DNA of 64,000 bases from Hedera helix (lineage: Eukaryota; Streptophyta; Magnoliopsida; Apiales; Araliaceae), in the NCBI GenBank assembly GCA_947179155.2, contig OX359264.1, positions 58,183,202 to 58,247,201 of the forward strand, in the 5' to 3' direction. The position numbers and the translations under genes are program-made. Shown piece by piece: positions 22,050-34,135 of this stretch (the stretch's first letter is position 1; every line of letters begins with the position of its first letter). Under the pieces are notes generated by a model that saw only the letters and a program-made list of their open reading frames with translations, ran no database searches and was not told the origin of the DNA.

Positions 22050-24557
22050 TACGATTCATTAATAGCAGCCTGTTTTTGTTCCAGAGTTCTCTTTTGTTTC
22101 TGGTACAAGCATGACCACGGACAAAATGGCGAATGCATTTACCGTAGCATAAAGAATATAGGTTCCTGAAATCACATAAAGGCTAATTGCAAGTGTTGTA
22201 ACAAAGGCTCTAGTAGATAATAGGCATTTTGTGACTTGGTCAGTCAGCCTCTCTCCCTTTAATTTCCACTTAGTAGTTCGCTTAAACTGAAACCTTGCAT
22301 ACTATGTTTTGTTTGATATTTTTCATCCCCTTTTATAGCTTTAATGCTCCAAACTATTGTTTTGTTGTGTATGTTTACTGAGAGCTCCAGCTAATCAGAA
22401 AATTGAAAGTGTAGGAAACTGCCCATGCACCAAACCAGCTCACTAGTGTTGCTAGGCTTCCCTCAGCTCCTTTAATATTCATAGGAAATATATACAAGAC
22501 AAAGGCAATTTACAGATTGGTGTCATCAGAGACATTAGAAGTGATTGATAAACTAACTAATTTTACATACCTCAGACATTAAAACCCATGGAACGGCTCC
22601 TATTCCTACTGAGAAGGATCCTATGTACACCTGGGAACAAACCAAATGACAGTTATATTTAAAGAAACAATTCAAAAGTCATTGAAAAACAATAGGGTTT
22701 TACAAAATGTTGGTAATGGTACCAGTATGCCGCGTAAAGCAAGTGCAGGAGCTGCCTTCACTGCTATTTCATAAGTCTGGTCCACGGCATAAGTTTTACT
22801 CATTTGTTCAAAATAGATGTACACAGGATCTGTTGGTGTTTAGTCTGATTATTATGTTTAGATAGAATGATATCCCTGTTAATAGGCAACCCACGACCAA
22901 GCCTGATGCAGAAACCTAGAAGGGAAGATACAATGTCAATAGCAAATATTGTTAAGGTAATGGTCTCCTATACTAGGATGTACCAGTAGAAGTGGTTTTC
23001 TTCCAGCTCTGTCTATTATGAATGCACCTAGCTAGTGCCGTTCCCACTACCTGCAAGTACAATATATAGAAACTAGAATAAAGCCCATTGCAGTTATTTC
23101 CTTGAAGAAAATATTTTCAATACACTAGGGGGAGTGGATGGAGTTAGAGATGCTTACTTGGAGAAATGCATAAATTATAGTACCAAGGTTTGAAGGAAAA
23201 CCTGGGTTGTTAATTACAGATCATAGTCAGATAACCTTCAACTATATTACAAAAAATCAAGAAATCTGTTTGTTGTCTAAAATATGGTAAGTAATGGTTC
23301 AATGAAATTATGAGGACTATTCAACTCTTATGTGAAGTAAATATACATTAACCTGATGTAAACAACTGAGAAAATATACATTTCAAATGCCATATTTTTT
23401 TCCTTTCTCCCGGAAAGAGGATACACGTATGAAATCTCTCTACCTGCTGATTCAAAAGTACTGCTAACATAGAAGCAGACTCCATTAATTCCCCCAAATC
23501 GTTGAAAAACCATCAATCCAACTTCTATCTGGTCATCAAAAGCAATTTTTAACGAATAGTTAGACCAGGCATGGAAATCTGAATATTAGATTTTGTGGAT
23601 TAAAAATTCTTATGGAAACTGTTCCATACGTAAAGAAAGAAAGAAAAATATTAAATATGCAACGCTTTAGAAGGACTTATTTACAGTGACTGAGTGCAAG
23701 TATCTCCTTTGAAACAAATCCAGCAGCTTAGCTTTTGGGAGCTTTTCAAGAGTTTCTATATAATCCTGTCAAGAAATTACCAAACCTACATGTCATCTTC
23801 TAAATCATCTGAAACATTATAAATGAATAGTGGAGTTTAGAGTTTAACGTAGAACTTGGATTTCTGCTGCATCATCAGATATGTCAACATCTTTCCCATG
23901 AAGTGTCTGTAGTGCAACTTCAAATTCGTTCTGACATCCTCTCTTAGCCTGCATGAATGTGAAGGTCAGTATACACGTGCTTTTCATGCTTGTTTACTAT
24001 TAGTGTGCACAAGATATTTCTCTCTTGATTTGTATCTCTTACCAGCCATCTCGGGGACTCTGGAATGATAAAAAGACCCAAAAGCAGAACAGCACACGGG
24101 ATTAATCCTGAATAACATAAAAAATGAGTCCATTGTGTGTTACTCGTAATATTACAACCCTCTATGGCGAGGTTCGGTGGTAACCGAATTCATAATTAGT
24201 TGGTTTTATAATCTCACCTGTTAATGCTAAAGCCCTCCATGTTAGTATTGTTCCTATTATGAATGCAACTGACACTTCATGAACAATCATGAGCTGTAGA
24301 TCAAGCAGGAACTGTTTAGGCTTGATCTTCACAACATCAACATTATATCTATGCTTTAGTTAAATCCTTGTGTATATAACTGATGTATCCTGGATGTCTT
24401 TTGCACTTATTCTTCCTATATCTATTGTAGAGACATGGGAATATAAATTATATAAAGTTATTTATGTCTTTTGCTCAAGCATAAATGTTACCTGATTTTT
24501 GGTTGTCAACGCTACTCATAAATGCTTGGCTGCAATTTCAGCTATGAACACGGGAAC
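22050..24557 (-). pseudogene. ERD6-like sugar transporter pseudogene, 5'-truncated
   Basis: Exons corresponding to exons 6-18 of the intact neighbour are recognisable: 24557-24492 (exon 6), ~24265-24189 (7), 24118-24054 (8), ~23949-23855 (9), ~23767-23686 (10), ~23527-23443 (11), ~23206-23160 (12), ~23052-22986 (13), ~22919-22855 (14), ~22790-22733 (15), ~22633-22573 (16), ~22496-22380 (17) and ~22167-22068 (18). Exons 1-5 are absent upstream. Damage seen: TGA at 24516-24518 where the neighbour has an Arg codon; a 4-base CTAG duplication in exon 13 (23028-23035); loss of the GT donor after exon 14 (~22854); a 2-base deletion in the last exon (~22085-22093). PESPRWL and the transmembrane segments are otherwise well kept, so it decayed rather recently. 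Confidence 0.88.
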
Positions 24558-25805
24558 CTTATCATCCAAATGATATTAGGTTAATTTTTGTGAAGTACAT
24601 TCCACATGAACATTTGCCAAAACTGTATCGTATGCATAGGAGGGAGTATAATTGTAGGACAGAAAGAAGATGTACCACGTAATCCATACGTTGATTTCAT
24701 ATAATTGTATCGTATGCATACGTTGATTTCATGGAACTGCAAGTTTTTCGAGGCCCTAAATCCTGAATATCTAATAAATGTAGTAATTAAAATATTTGTG
24801 ATAGTTATGCTTTATGCTGTTTCCTTTAAAATGTTTTCTTTTCTTTGGATTGCTTCTGTGCTATTCTAGCTTCTGCAAATTTTTATAATGTGAAAACTTA
24901 AAAATAATACAGACTTGTTTAGAACATAGATTAGCAAAATGCAATGATTAGATTGCAGAAAAATGATTTCTTTCTGCTCTGGCTTGATCCCAATATCTCA
25001 AGTATTTCTAGTTTGGGAAATAATATATCTTGCAGCTTTATATGTTGACGTGGATAACTATAGTTGGTAATATTTTAACAATATATTTCATTTAGTGAGT
25101 CATCTTTATAATCATACCCGGTCTCCATGTATTGATATACGTCGCAATTATAATTCAGCAGAAATATTTTGCAAGACCCTTCTTGTAACATGCCGCCAGC
25201 TTCCATTAAACAGTTTTGTTTTTGAACAAGAAAACATCACTAGGGCTCAGTAGTCAATTGCTTTGTGGTGTAATATGCCTTCCTGCCTGCATGTCTTGTA
25301 GTAAATCTTAAAATCTGTATTTATGTACGCATTCCTTATAGTATTATCAGTTTGTAAGTCAGTATTGATAAAAACATTGCAAGTCAGTATTAGAGATGAA
25401 AAGTAGTAGATTGACAGAGTTCTTGTTTCCAAACACACGAATATTGATTACATAGAACTGTATTAAAATTCATGCCAATAGATAGGATGTGTTAAGAAGA
25501 ATCTGAAAAATCATTCCACTCTTTGACTATATAAAAATTGAACTATGTGAAAATGTCGCAATTTTTGGAGTCATAAAAAAGTGAGCCTCAAGATAATACT
25601 AGCATGCAAACAGGTATATCCAAAAGTTGGAGAGAAGTTCCCATAAAATTCTTAGACTAGAAGTATGCAATCAAGGTTTTCTTTAATGAAGCAAGTTCTA
25701 GGAATGAAGATTGTCATCTCAATCAAAGTTCTTGTGGATATCCACCATTTTGCATCTGTTGAAAATCTAACTGAGTTGTCATAACTTCACATGAAACCTT
25801 TCTGA
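24558..25805. other. Intergenic between the two transporter copies
   Basis: About 1.25 kb. The 3' flank of the intact gene (25495-25800) is duplicated at 21470-21900. Exons 1-5 of the pseudogene copy were searched for here and not found. Confidence 0.55.
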
Positions 25806-28800
25806 TTACGAAGCATTTAAGGCCGTCTGTATTTGTTCCAAAGTTTTCCCTTTTGTTTCTGGCACAATGACGATCACAAATACAATGGCAAGTAGATTTA
25901 TCACAGCATAAAGAATATACGTTCCTGAAAATTGCATAAAAAGTAAGGTGTAAGTTTTAGGAATTAATGAAGTTATCCTAATATCACACGTTGATAACAA
26001 AGATTCTAACAGAGAGAAAGCAATTTGCGACTTGGTCAGTCGGTCTCTCTCTCCCCCTCTCTCTCTCTTCCATTTAACATTTTCTTTAATAGTTCCAGTG
26101 AGTAAAATGAGCTGATAGTTTCTGCTTAAAGTACCATACTTTGCATTTACCTAAACTAAGACTTCACTTGCAAATTATGCTTCGTTTAGGATTTTTAGCC
26201 TGAGATGGTCACTTGCATATTATGTTCTGTTTAGGATTTTAGGATCTTTCAGTCCCGTCTATAGCTTTGATGCACAAACTAGTGTTCCTCTTAATTAAAA
26301 GGATGGGTAAATGTTAGGTATATTTACCGTAAGAGCTCCAGCTAATGAGAAAATTGAAGGTGTAGGAAACTGCCCATGCACCAAACCAGTTCACTAGTGT
26401 TGCAAGGCTTCCACCAGCTCCTTTAATATTTATAGGAAATATCTACAAGAGAATGCCAATCCTCAGATTGGTGGCATGAGAAACTTAGATGGAATTTATT
26501 GACTTCATATATTTTACTTACCTCAGACATTACAACCCAAGGAACTGCTCCCATTCCTACTGAAAAAGATCCTATGTACACCTGGGATCATCGAGCAAAA
26601 CAATGGTGAAAAGTTAAAAGCTTCAGTTCAAAAGTCATTGGAAGTTATTTAGGTAAGAAATTGATTTGAGTGGAATATTAAGGTTTTACTAACTATGGTC
26701 TCACAAAGTTAGTACTATTACCAGTATTCCGGTTACGGCAAAAGCAGGCGCTGCCTTGAGTCCTATTTCATAAGTCTGGTTTATAATAAAAAATTTGCAC
26801 ATTAAATCGAAGAAAAAAGATGGATACCAGATCTATGGATGTTTAGTATGGTTATCACCTTTAGATAGAATGATATCGCTGTTATTATACAGCCTATGAC
26901 CAAGCCTGATGCAGAAACCTAGAAGATAATATGCATAATCTTATTATATCAAAGAAGGATTTCGATGCCAAATGTTTGAAGGTGAAAGTGTTCAATACTA
27001 GGTTGGTACCAGTAAAAGGGGTTTTCTTCCAGCTCTGTCTACTATGAATGCACCTAGTGCAGTAATAACAACCTGTAATAACAATATCAAATCAAGGACA
27101 AACTCATTGCAACCAATTCTATTTAGAAAGATTTTTTTAGACTCATATGGAATGATGGAGTTCCGCGTACCTGAATACATGCATAAATTATGGTACCAAG
27201 ATCTGAAGGAAATCCTGAGATATTATAGATCATAGTGTCAATTTTAATACTCAAACTCAGATTTTGCCGTCTAATATATGGGGAAAAAAAGTCGGGTGAA
27301 GTTATGAGGAACTCTTTAAACTCTTATTTGAAGAAGTTATATATCAACCAGTTGAAAATTCAGAAGATTGCAAATCCCAGATTTTAAATTGTCATGTTCA
27401 GGAGCATATATGAAATTTCTCTACCCGCTGACTCGAAAATACTGCTGACATAGAAGCAGATTCCATTGATTCCCCCAAATTGTTGAAAAACCATCAATCC
27501 GACTCCTATCTGGTCATCAAATGTCGTCAGTAAGAACAGTTAGAGAATACCAGATTTCATGGATAAAACGTTACCGTGGAAACTGGTAAGAAGCAAGGAA
27601 AAATATAGTAGTAATATGCAAGGCTTGGCTTGAGAAAGACATTACAATGACTGAGCGCAAGTATCTTTTCTGAAACAAATCCAGCAGCTTAGCTTTTGGA
27701 AGTTTTTCAAGAGTTTCTATATAATCCTGTCAAGCAATGGCACAATCCTACATAAATCATCCAAACATTGACAATGAAATCAGAGTTTAGAGTCCAAAAA
27801 TAGTACTTTAATTTCAGCTGCCTCCTCAGATATATCGACATCTTTCCCACGAAGTCTCTGCAGCGCGACTTCAAATTCTTTTTGACTTCCAGTCTTTGCC
27901 TGCATGCATGTGAATATTAGTTACCAAATGTTCTTTTCTTTTTGGTATTACTATCTGAGCACACAACATACTTCCTTCGTGCCTTATATTTCTTACCAGC
28001 CATCTGGGAGACTCTGGAATGATACAAAGACCCAAAAGCAGAACAGCACATGGTATTGTTCCTGTAAAATACAAAAGAAGCGAGTCTACTGTCAGGTGTT
28101 ACTCATCTTAATTTTTCACTTATGAACCCCCATGAAAAGGTTTAATGGTAACTGAAATTCATAATTAGGCTGATTGGGAAAGTTTCACCTGTTAATGCTA
28201 AAACCCTCCAGTGTATTGCTGTTCCCATTACAAAGGAAACAGACACTCCACAAACAATCATGAGCTGTAGATTAAGTAGGAACTATTTAGGCATGATCAT
28301 CAAAATGTGAACATTATGTCTCTTCCCATGTCTACTGTAGAGACTAGAGAGTTTGGTTTACGTATGCATGCATGTTTGCTTGTTTTAATAACGGTGTTTC
28401 CCTCATTTGCACAAGCATAAATTTTTACTACCTGATTTGTGGTTGTCAAAGCCCCTCGTAAATTCTTGGGTGCAATTTCAGCTATGAACACAGGCACCTG
28501 ATCATCCAAATGGTATTAACGTAAATCTTTTTTAAGTACTCTTCACATGAACATTTGCTAAAAATTGTAAGAAGGAAGAGGGAGTGTGATGTAGAACAGA
28601 AAGAAAGATTTACCACGTAAGAGAAAACTCCCATTCCATATCCTGTTGCTAATCTTCCAATGTCGAGAGGAAGAGGCCCCTTTTATAACAATAAAGATAA
28701 GAAAAGAGGTTACGCATTATCGACTTTCTCTGTTAGAACTGTATGCAGGAATAACTCTACTAGTAATTTATACAAACCTCAGCAAAGTAAATCGCTAGCC

Positions 28801-30193
28801 ACCCTGCAACACAGAAGGCGCTTGCCACTCTCAATGCCTGCTTACATTACACATGTATTAGCAACCAGATTTCAAAGAAGCAGAATGTCCTTCGGAGTTG
28901 AGGGCATTTAGTACACAGATTCATTGGAATGGCGCCATGCTTACCCCTTTCCGGCCAAGGAAATCTGCAATGGGCCCACTTGTAATTGCACCAATCATTG
29001 CTCCAAAAGTCAATATGGAACCAAACAATGAGTACTGTAAACATAATAACATTGGGAGTATTCAGTAAAATGGTTCTGAAGATAAGATTGGGACTTGACT
29101 TACATTGAGTTGTATCTACTTAATTATACAGAGATGTTCATATAACACGCAGGATAAGCTAATGTTGATCCATTGCAAGACAGTTTGTGTAGACATTAAG
29201 TGAAACTTCAATACGTGCAATTTTATGTATTGACATTCTTAAGCCAGTTTGTATGCAGTGCATAACATTATTCTGACAAGCTATAAACTGTTCAAAATTT
29301 CATCCATAATTGATCAGCTTTAACCATGTATGAAAATTTGGTAAGGTATCTCTCTCAAACGTCATATTTGTTATTTCTCTTTTATGAATTTCCAAAGTGC
29401 TTGTTCGGGTCTGTGATTGTTTGTTGTTACTAAGTTTGTGGATTCTCCTCTTAACAAATTAAGCTAAAGGAAACTTGTTATTTGCAAAAGTCAAAGGGTG
29501 ACTGATAAGAGAGGCCAACTATTGTGCAAGTGGCAGTCTATTGAGAATGTGAACCACTGGTATGGACATGTGCTGTCTTAGCAATGGTGATTGATACATG
29601 GAGACTTCATGTATGGTATGGTTTCTCATCTACTATTTTTATCACCATTTATCATTTTGATTTCTTATAATTTCTGAGTTTGGTTTTGAACTCTTAGTTC
29701 CGAAGTTGGTGAACATTTGGTTGCTATTTAGTGCAAGTATTTCATAAGAGACTGGATATATCTTTGGCTAACCTCTTCTAGAGATAAATTGAGATCTTTG
29801 ATGATTCCAGCCTGAGTAGGTGAAGAATAACCTGCCTGAAAGTGCAAGAGAAACAAATTGTAAGACGGCATATCACCATGATTTGGTTGCAGAGTTTATT
29901 AGTAATTTGACAACTCTTTTTCTCGTCATGGGATATTTATACTAAATGAACATGGATTGGAAATTAATTGAAACAAGAGCACTTACGCAGGATCCAAATG
30001 CATAAGAACCACAAACTGCAACGAATGTGGTAAGGTAAACCATCCATTCATGCTCATTGCCACCTTTTGGGGCTTGTCCTTCAACCCCATCACCATCTTT
30101 ATAAGAATTAGTCTTCTTTTCCAGTATAAGTGGTGCTCTCATCTCTTCTTGCAAACTGTTCTCAGATTTCTCTGCATCCTGTTTCTTGGCCAT
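25806..30193 (-). CDS. ERDL7: ERD6-like monosaccharide transporter (ERD6-like 7 type), 18 exons
   Basis: Exons, in gene order: 30193-29987, 29835-29773, 29034-28945, 28837-28778, 28679-28614, 28497-28432, 28264-28189, 28061-27997, 27899-27807, 27726-27646, 27509-27425, 27214-27171, 27072-27010, 26918-26859, 26775-26722, 26581-26522, 26442-26328, 25924-25806. All introns are GT-AG. The sum is 1467 nt, 488 aa, the normal family length, with no frame break. Major facilitator hallmarks: a long cytosolic N-terminus, FVAVCGSYAFGSC in helix 1, ADFLGRKG after helix 2, PESPRWL, DRAGRKPL, and the C-terminal VPETKGKTLEQIQ. Members are mostly vacuolar-membrane sugar/proton carriers. Resemblance to Arabidopsis ERD6-like 7 is from memory. 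The gene is adjacent to a truncated tandem copy. Confidence 0.92.
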
Positions 30194-30538
30194 TTCTCTT
30201 ATCTGGTATGTTTACTTGCAAGGCTGTGTATAACAAAGTGAAGGAAATTTAGCTGAGATGGAGTTCAACTGCAGGGAAATCTGTGTGAATGAGAAGCAAG
30301 AAGTTTGCAAATGGCATCTATATTCTATGCTATATATAATTGATAAAATCATTAAAGAAATTTCTTGTCAAACTCCTATATTGATCTACTATCCTCTTAA
30401 TATATGCCCACTAACATGGACAAGTAGGCGGCTGTGTAATTAATATTTAGAACCAGACATTCACCTAGTCAATTCTCTTATTTATTATTATTATTTATTT
30501 TTATTTTTATTTATTCATCTATTTATTTTTTGTGGTGG

Positions 30539-30540
<2 letters not shown>

Positions 30541-30572
<32 letters not shown>
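30541..30572 (+). repeat. 32-base poly-G run
   Basis: Uninterrupted guanines, preceded by tgtggtggtt and followed by tactgcc, 348 bases upstream of the transporter start codon. On the coding strand of that gene it is poly-C. It could form G-quadruplexes. It is also a place where sequencing or assembly length is unreliable. Confidence 0.9.
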
Positions 30573-30573
<1 letters not shown>

Positions 30574-33500
30574 ACTGCCTGGTACACTATTTTGGATTTC
30601 CTTTTCTTGTGTTATGATTTTTAATTCTTTTTATAATGTTTAGCTGATGCAGTATTTAGTTGTCATTTTCAGAGGAAGAAAATTGTCACTTTCTTGAGAT
30701 GGAAAAATTCAACATAGTGGCCCCTATGTTAGATAATAGAAGTTGATATGAAACTCTTTTTATTCCCAAGGGCTAAACCACGTTGTGCATGTGGGAGGAA
30801 ATTGTCTCCAATTTTGTTGGCATATAAAATTCTTTTGTAGTTTTGTTCTTAAACTTTTTAAAACTTATCTCGAATATCTTAATCACTTTTCTTAGTTAGA
30901 TAAGTATATGTACATAAAATCAGACACAACATTGATCTTAGTTATTAAAAATATGTGTATGGCACATATTTCAATGTAAGCACACATTTTTTTAATGGCT
31001 AAGATCAATATAGTGTTTGATTTTTGTGTATCTTTTTTATTTTCGGTATATTTACGTTCAAGTCTTTTATTATGATATGCAAAAAAAAAAGGGGTTCTTA
31101 GGATTTGATAACTATGTTGATATTGGTTCATGTGCATTTGTTATAAATGAACTTGTATCCTAGAAGTAGGAGGATGGTAGTTTTTCAGGAATAAATTTAC
31201 AGTATAATTTAGTGTTGTAAATATATTTAAAACAAATTCAGTTAGAGAGTAATAGATTAATATTACTAGTAATCTTTTTATTATTATTAGTAGTAGTAGT
31301 AACAATAAATAGCAAGGAATGTTCTCTCTATGTTTTTTCTAGAACGGTTAAATAAATATGGTCCCTTTCTGTTTGGCTATTAAATCATTCCTAACTGTCA
31401 ACTTGGACTTATTAGGTGTGTAACTTCTTATCATTAGCATCAACTGGGACATAGTTCTGCTGCTGGCTTATTCTCCTCTCTAATCACCTTACTAGCTTTA
31501 TTATGCTCCAACACTTAATTATTATCGATCGGATCTTTGCCTTTTTTTGTCGAAATCAAGATTTAAGTTTTGTTTGTCAGGGATAAATACACTTAGTTAT
31601 TCATAACGGAAAGCTTGCCAGATGATATTGACAGTCAAATTCAATGTCTTTGTAAATATCTGACGAGCATCTTTTATTGTAAGCTGGAAAAATATGTATT
31701 ATAATCTGCAAGTATGTGGATTATGCCGAAGCCTCGTAGATTAGAAAAGATTCCCAACTAGTTGCCATATAATAAGACAATTGGGGTTATATTATGCAGA
31801 AGAGATGTGGATTTAGACAAGAAAAAACTTCACAGACCCATATGAAGAAAGTTTTACGTACTGATCTGTGGCTCAATTCTGAATCTGGGAATAGGATAGG
31901 TAGCTGGTTGGTGACCCTTGCTGAAAGAAATGCCAATGTTTGTTTCTGTAATATTAGTTCCCCCATCTTTTTCGTGTCACTGTATTTTGGGATAACTTAA
32001 ATATTTTTCTTCTTTCTTTTCTTTTGTTCTCATACGAGCATTCATAACATTTCATCACGTTTCTTTACCGACGTACACAACTATTCGATGTTTAAACTTA
32101 TATCAATCTCACGTTAATGTCTCATATTACCGATATGGGATCTATCCCAAGATCATATGAGCATTCATAGCACATTTTTGTATGAAAACCCTATTTTCGT
32201 TGATGACCCTAATTGATATCAATTCATGACTAATAAATGAATAAGAATATAGAGTTATTCATGCGATGACCCTGAATCGTACTCTATGATATATTTTCAT
32301 TATATATGTGTATATATATATATATATATATGACTATAAATATATAATATAGACTTTGCCACTTTTTGTCTTTGCATTTCCTTTCCAAAAAAAGTTTTTT
32401 TTAAAAAAAAAGAGAGAATACCAATTACTCCTTCCTTCCATTCCTTTTTAATTAGAAAAAAAACACAAAGATTATGAAAAGTAATTAATATTTTGTTTAA
32501 TTGATAAAATTAAATATAAAATTTTAATATTATTTTTTACAAATTTATTAGAAAAGATGAAATGGAAAGAAATTAGTATTTATCATGGTGATAATATGAA
32601 AATTTAAATTATTAATATTTTTTTTTGAATTTTGCATAAAAATTAACAAGTTTTGCTCTGTAAAAAGACAAATAAAAAAAAGACAGACAGATAAATGCAA
32701 ATATTAATTGCAAACACACGTGACGTCAACAGTCATAGAATCGGTACCGTCAAAGTCTGGAAATTTGTTGGATATCTTGCCGCAAATGTACTGTCTAATA
32801 TTCCTGGGTACTTCAGCCAAGATTTTACTAATTAAATAATTCTTACCGTTTCATAGAAGAGTTTTATTTGCTAATTTTCTATTTCATATATAAAAAGAAA
32901 AGCTCTCTATTATAGTCAGTAATATTTTATTATTATATTACCACTATTATAATAATAATTTATTATTTTCAAAGATAAATACAGAATAAAAATATAATTC
33001 TAATATTTGCAAATTTGGCAAATATAATTGTGTCTTTTTATGCAATAGAGAGAGTAGTTGGCAAGATGGTTCATGGGTTCTACGGATTTTGATGTCTTGG
33101 TTTATAATTGAAAAAAAAAAATCTTGAAAAAATTGCTGAGGTTGAAAATTTTAGTCTCTTCGGCCACTAATACCGTTGCATATGTTATGATGTAATTCGT
33201 ATCATTTATATCGAACCGAAGGGCAAAAATACTTAGCGATTTTAGGACATCGTCACGTAACGTCTCAAATCAATTATATCTTCTTATTTTAATAGATTCA
33301 GAATTAAAAGTAGTGAAAAACTATTAAAATAAAAAAATATAATTAATCTGGGGTACTATATACAGTGTCTCAAAATAACAGAATAATTTTTCCTTCCCAT
33401 ATACCGTGATCCAGAATTACTAAATAATCTTTCCTCTTTCCCAAGTTGAGAGGTCCAAATCAAAAGCCTCTTTCAATCATGGGCATATCCGGAAAAGACC

Positions 33501-33613
33501 AGAACACCTAGCATCCTGCAAGAGAACCTCCCTTGACCTTTGCCTTTATAGCATCTCGCATACTTACAACCCATTTATCTTCGGGAATAGTAATTTCATC
33601 TCGGGAAAAATAT
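30573..33613. other. Intergenic, AT-rich
   Basis: About 3 kb without a supported gene. A short (AT)n run lies near 32304-32331. Small ORFs here (for example 31794-32000) have no family signature or splice context. Confidence 0.55.
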
Positions 33614-33725
33614 GAGTAATAATAATTTATGTAATAATTTTCGTAAAAAATAGTAGAATTTACCGTATAAATGATAAATTCCACTATTTTTTACAAAAAT
33701 ATAAATATAAATTATTAGTAAAATC
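33614..33725. repeat. Foldback (MITE-like) element
   Basis: Two arms of about 50 bases (33614-33662 and 33674-33725) are imperfect reverse complements around a short centre. Both contain taaaaaatagt(a/g)gaattta or its complement. Flanks are AT-rich and no clear target duplication is visible. Confidence 0.55.
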
Positions 33726-33973
33726 ATTGTACATAGCAAAACTCTTTCATCTCTATTGCCTACAAATCATAATTAGCAATATATACACATCTATAATATA
33801 AAATAGAGCGGTTCAAATCTTAAGATTTTAACATTAAACGGCCTCAAATCAATTTAAATTTCAACATCCAACGGTCACTAATATATCTCTTGTTTTTTCC
33901 CCCAATTCAACATCTTTTTTCAAAAATCTATTTACTCACATTTTTCGTCTAAATCAAATTTATCACTACACTA

Positions 33974-34135
33974 TAATAATAATAATAATAATAATAATTA
34001 ATATAACAATAGTAATAATCATAATAATAATAATAATAATAATAATTATAATAATAATAATAGTGATAATAATAATAATAATAATAATAGCAGTAATAAT
34101 TATAATAATAGTAATATAATAATAATTATAATAAT
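33974..34135. repeat. AAT-type microsatellite, left half
   Basis: Long imperfect (AAT)n tract. It is continued at 37384-37590 on the other side of the solo LTR, so it was one tract before the insertion. Confidence 0.9.
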
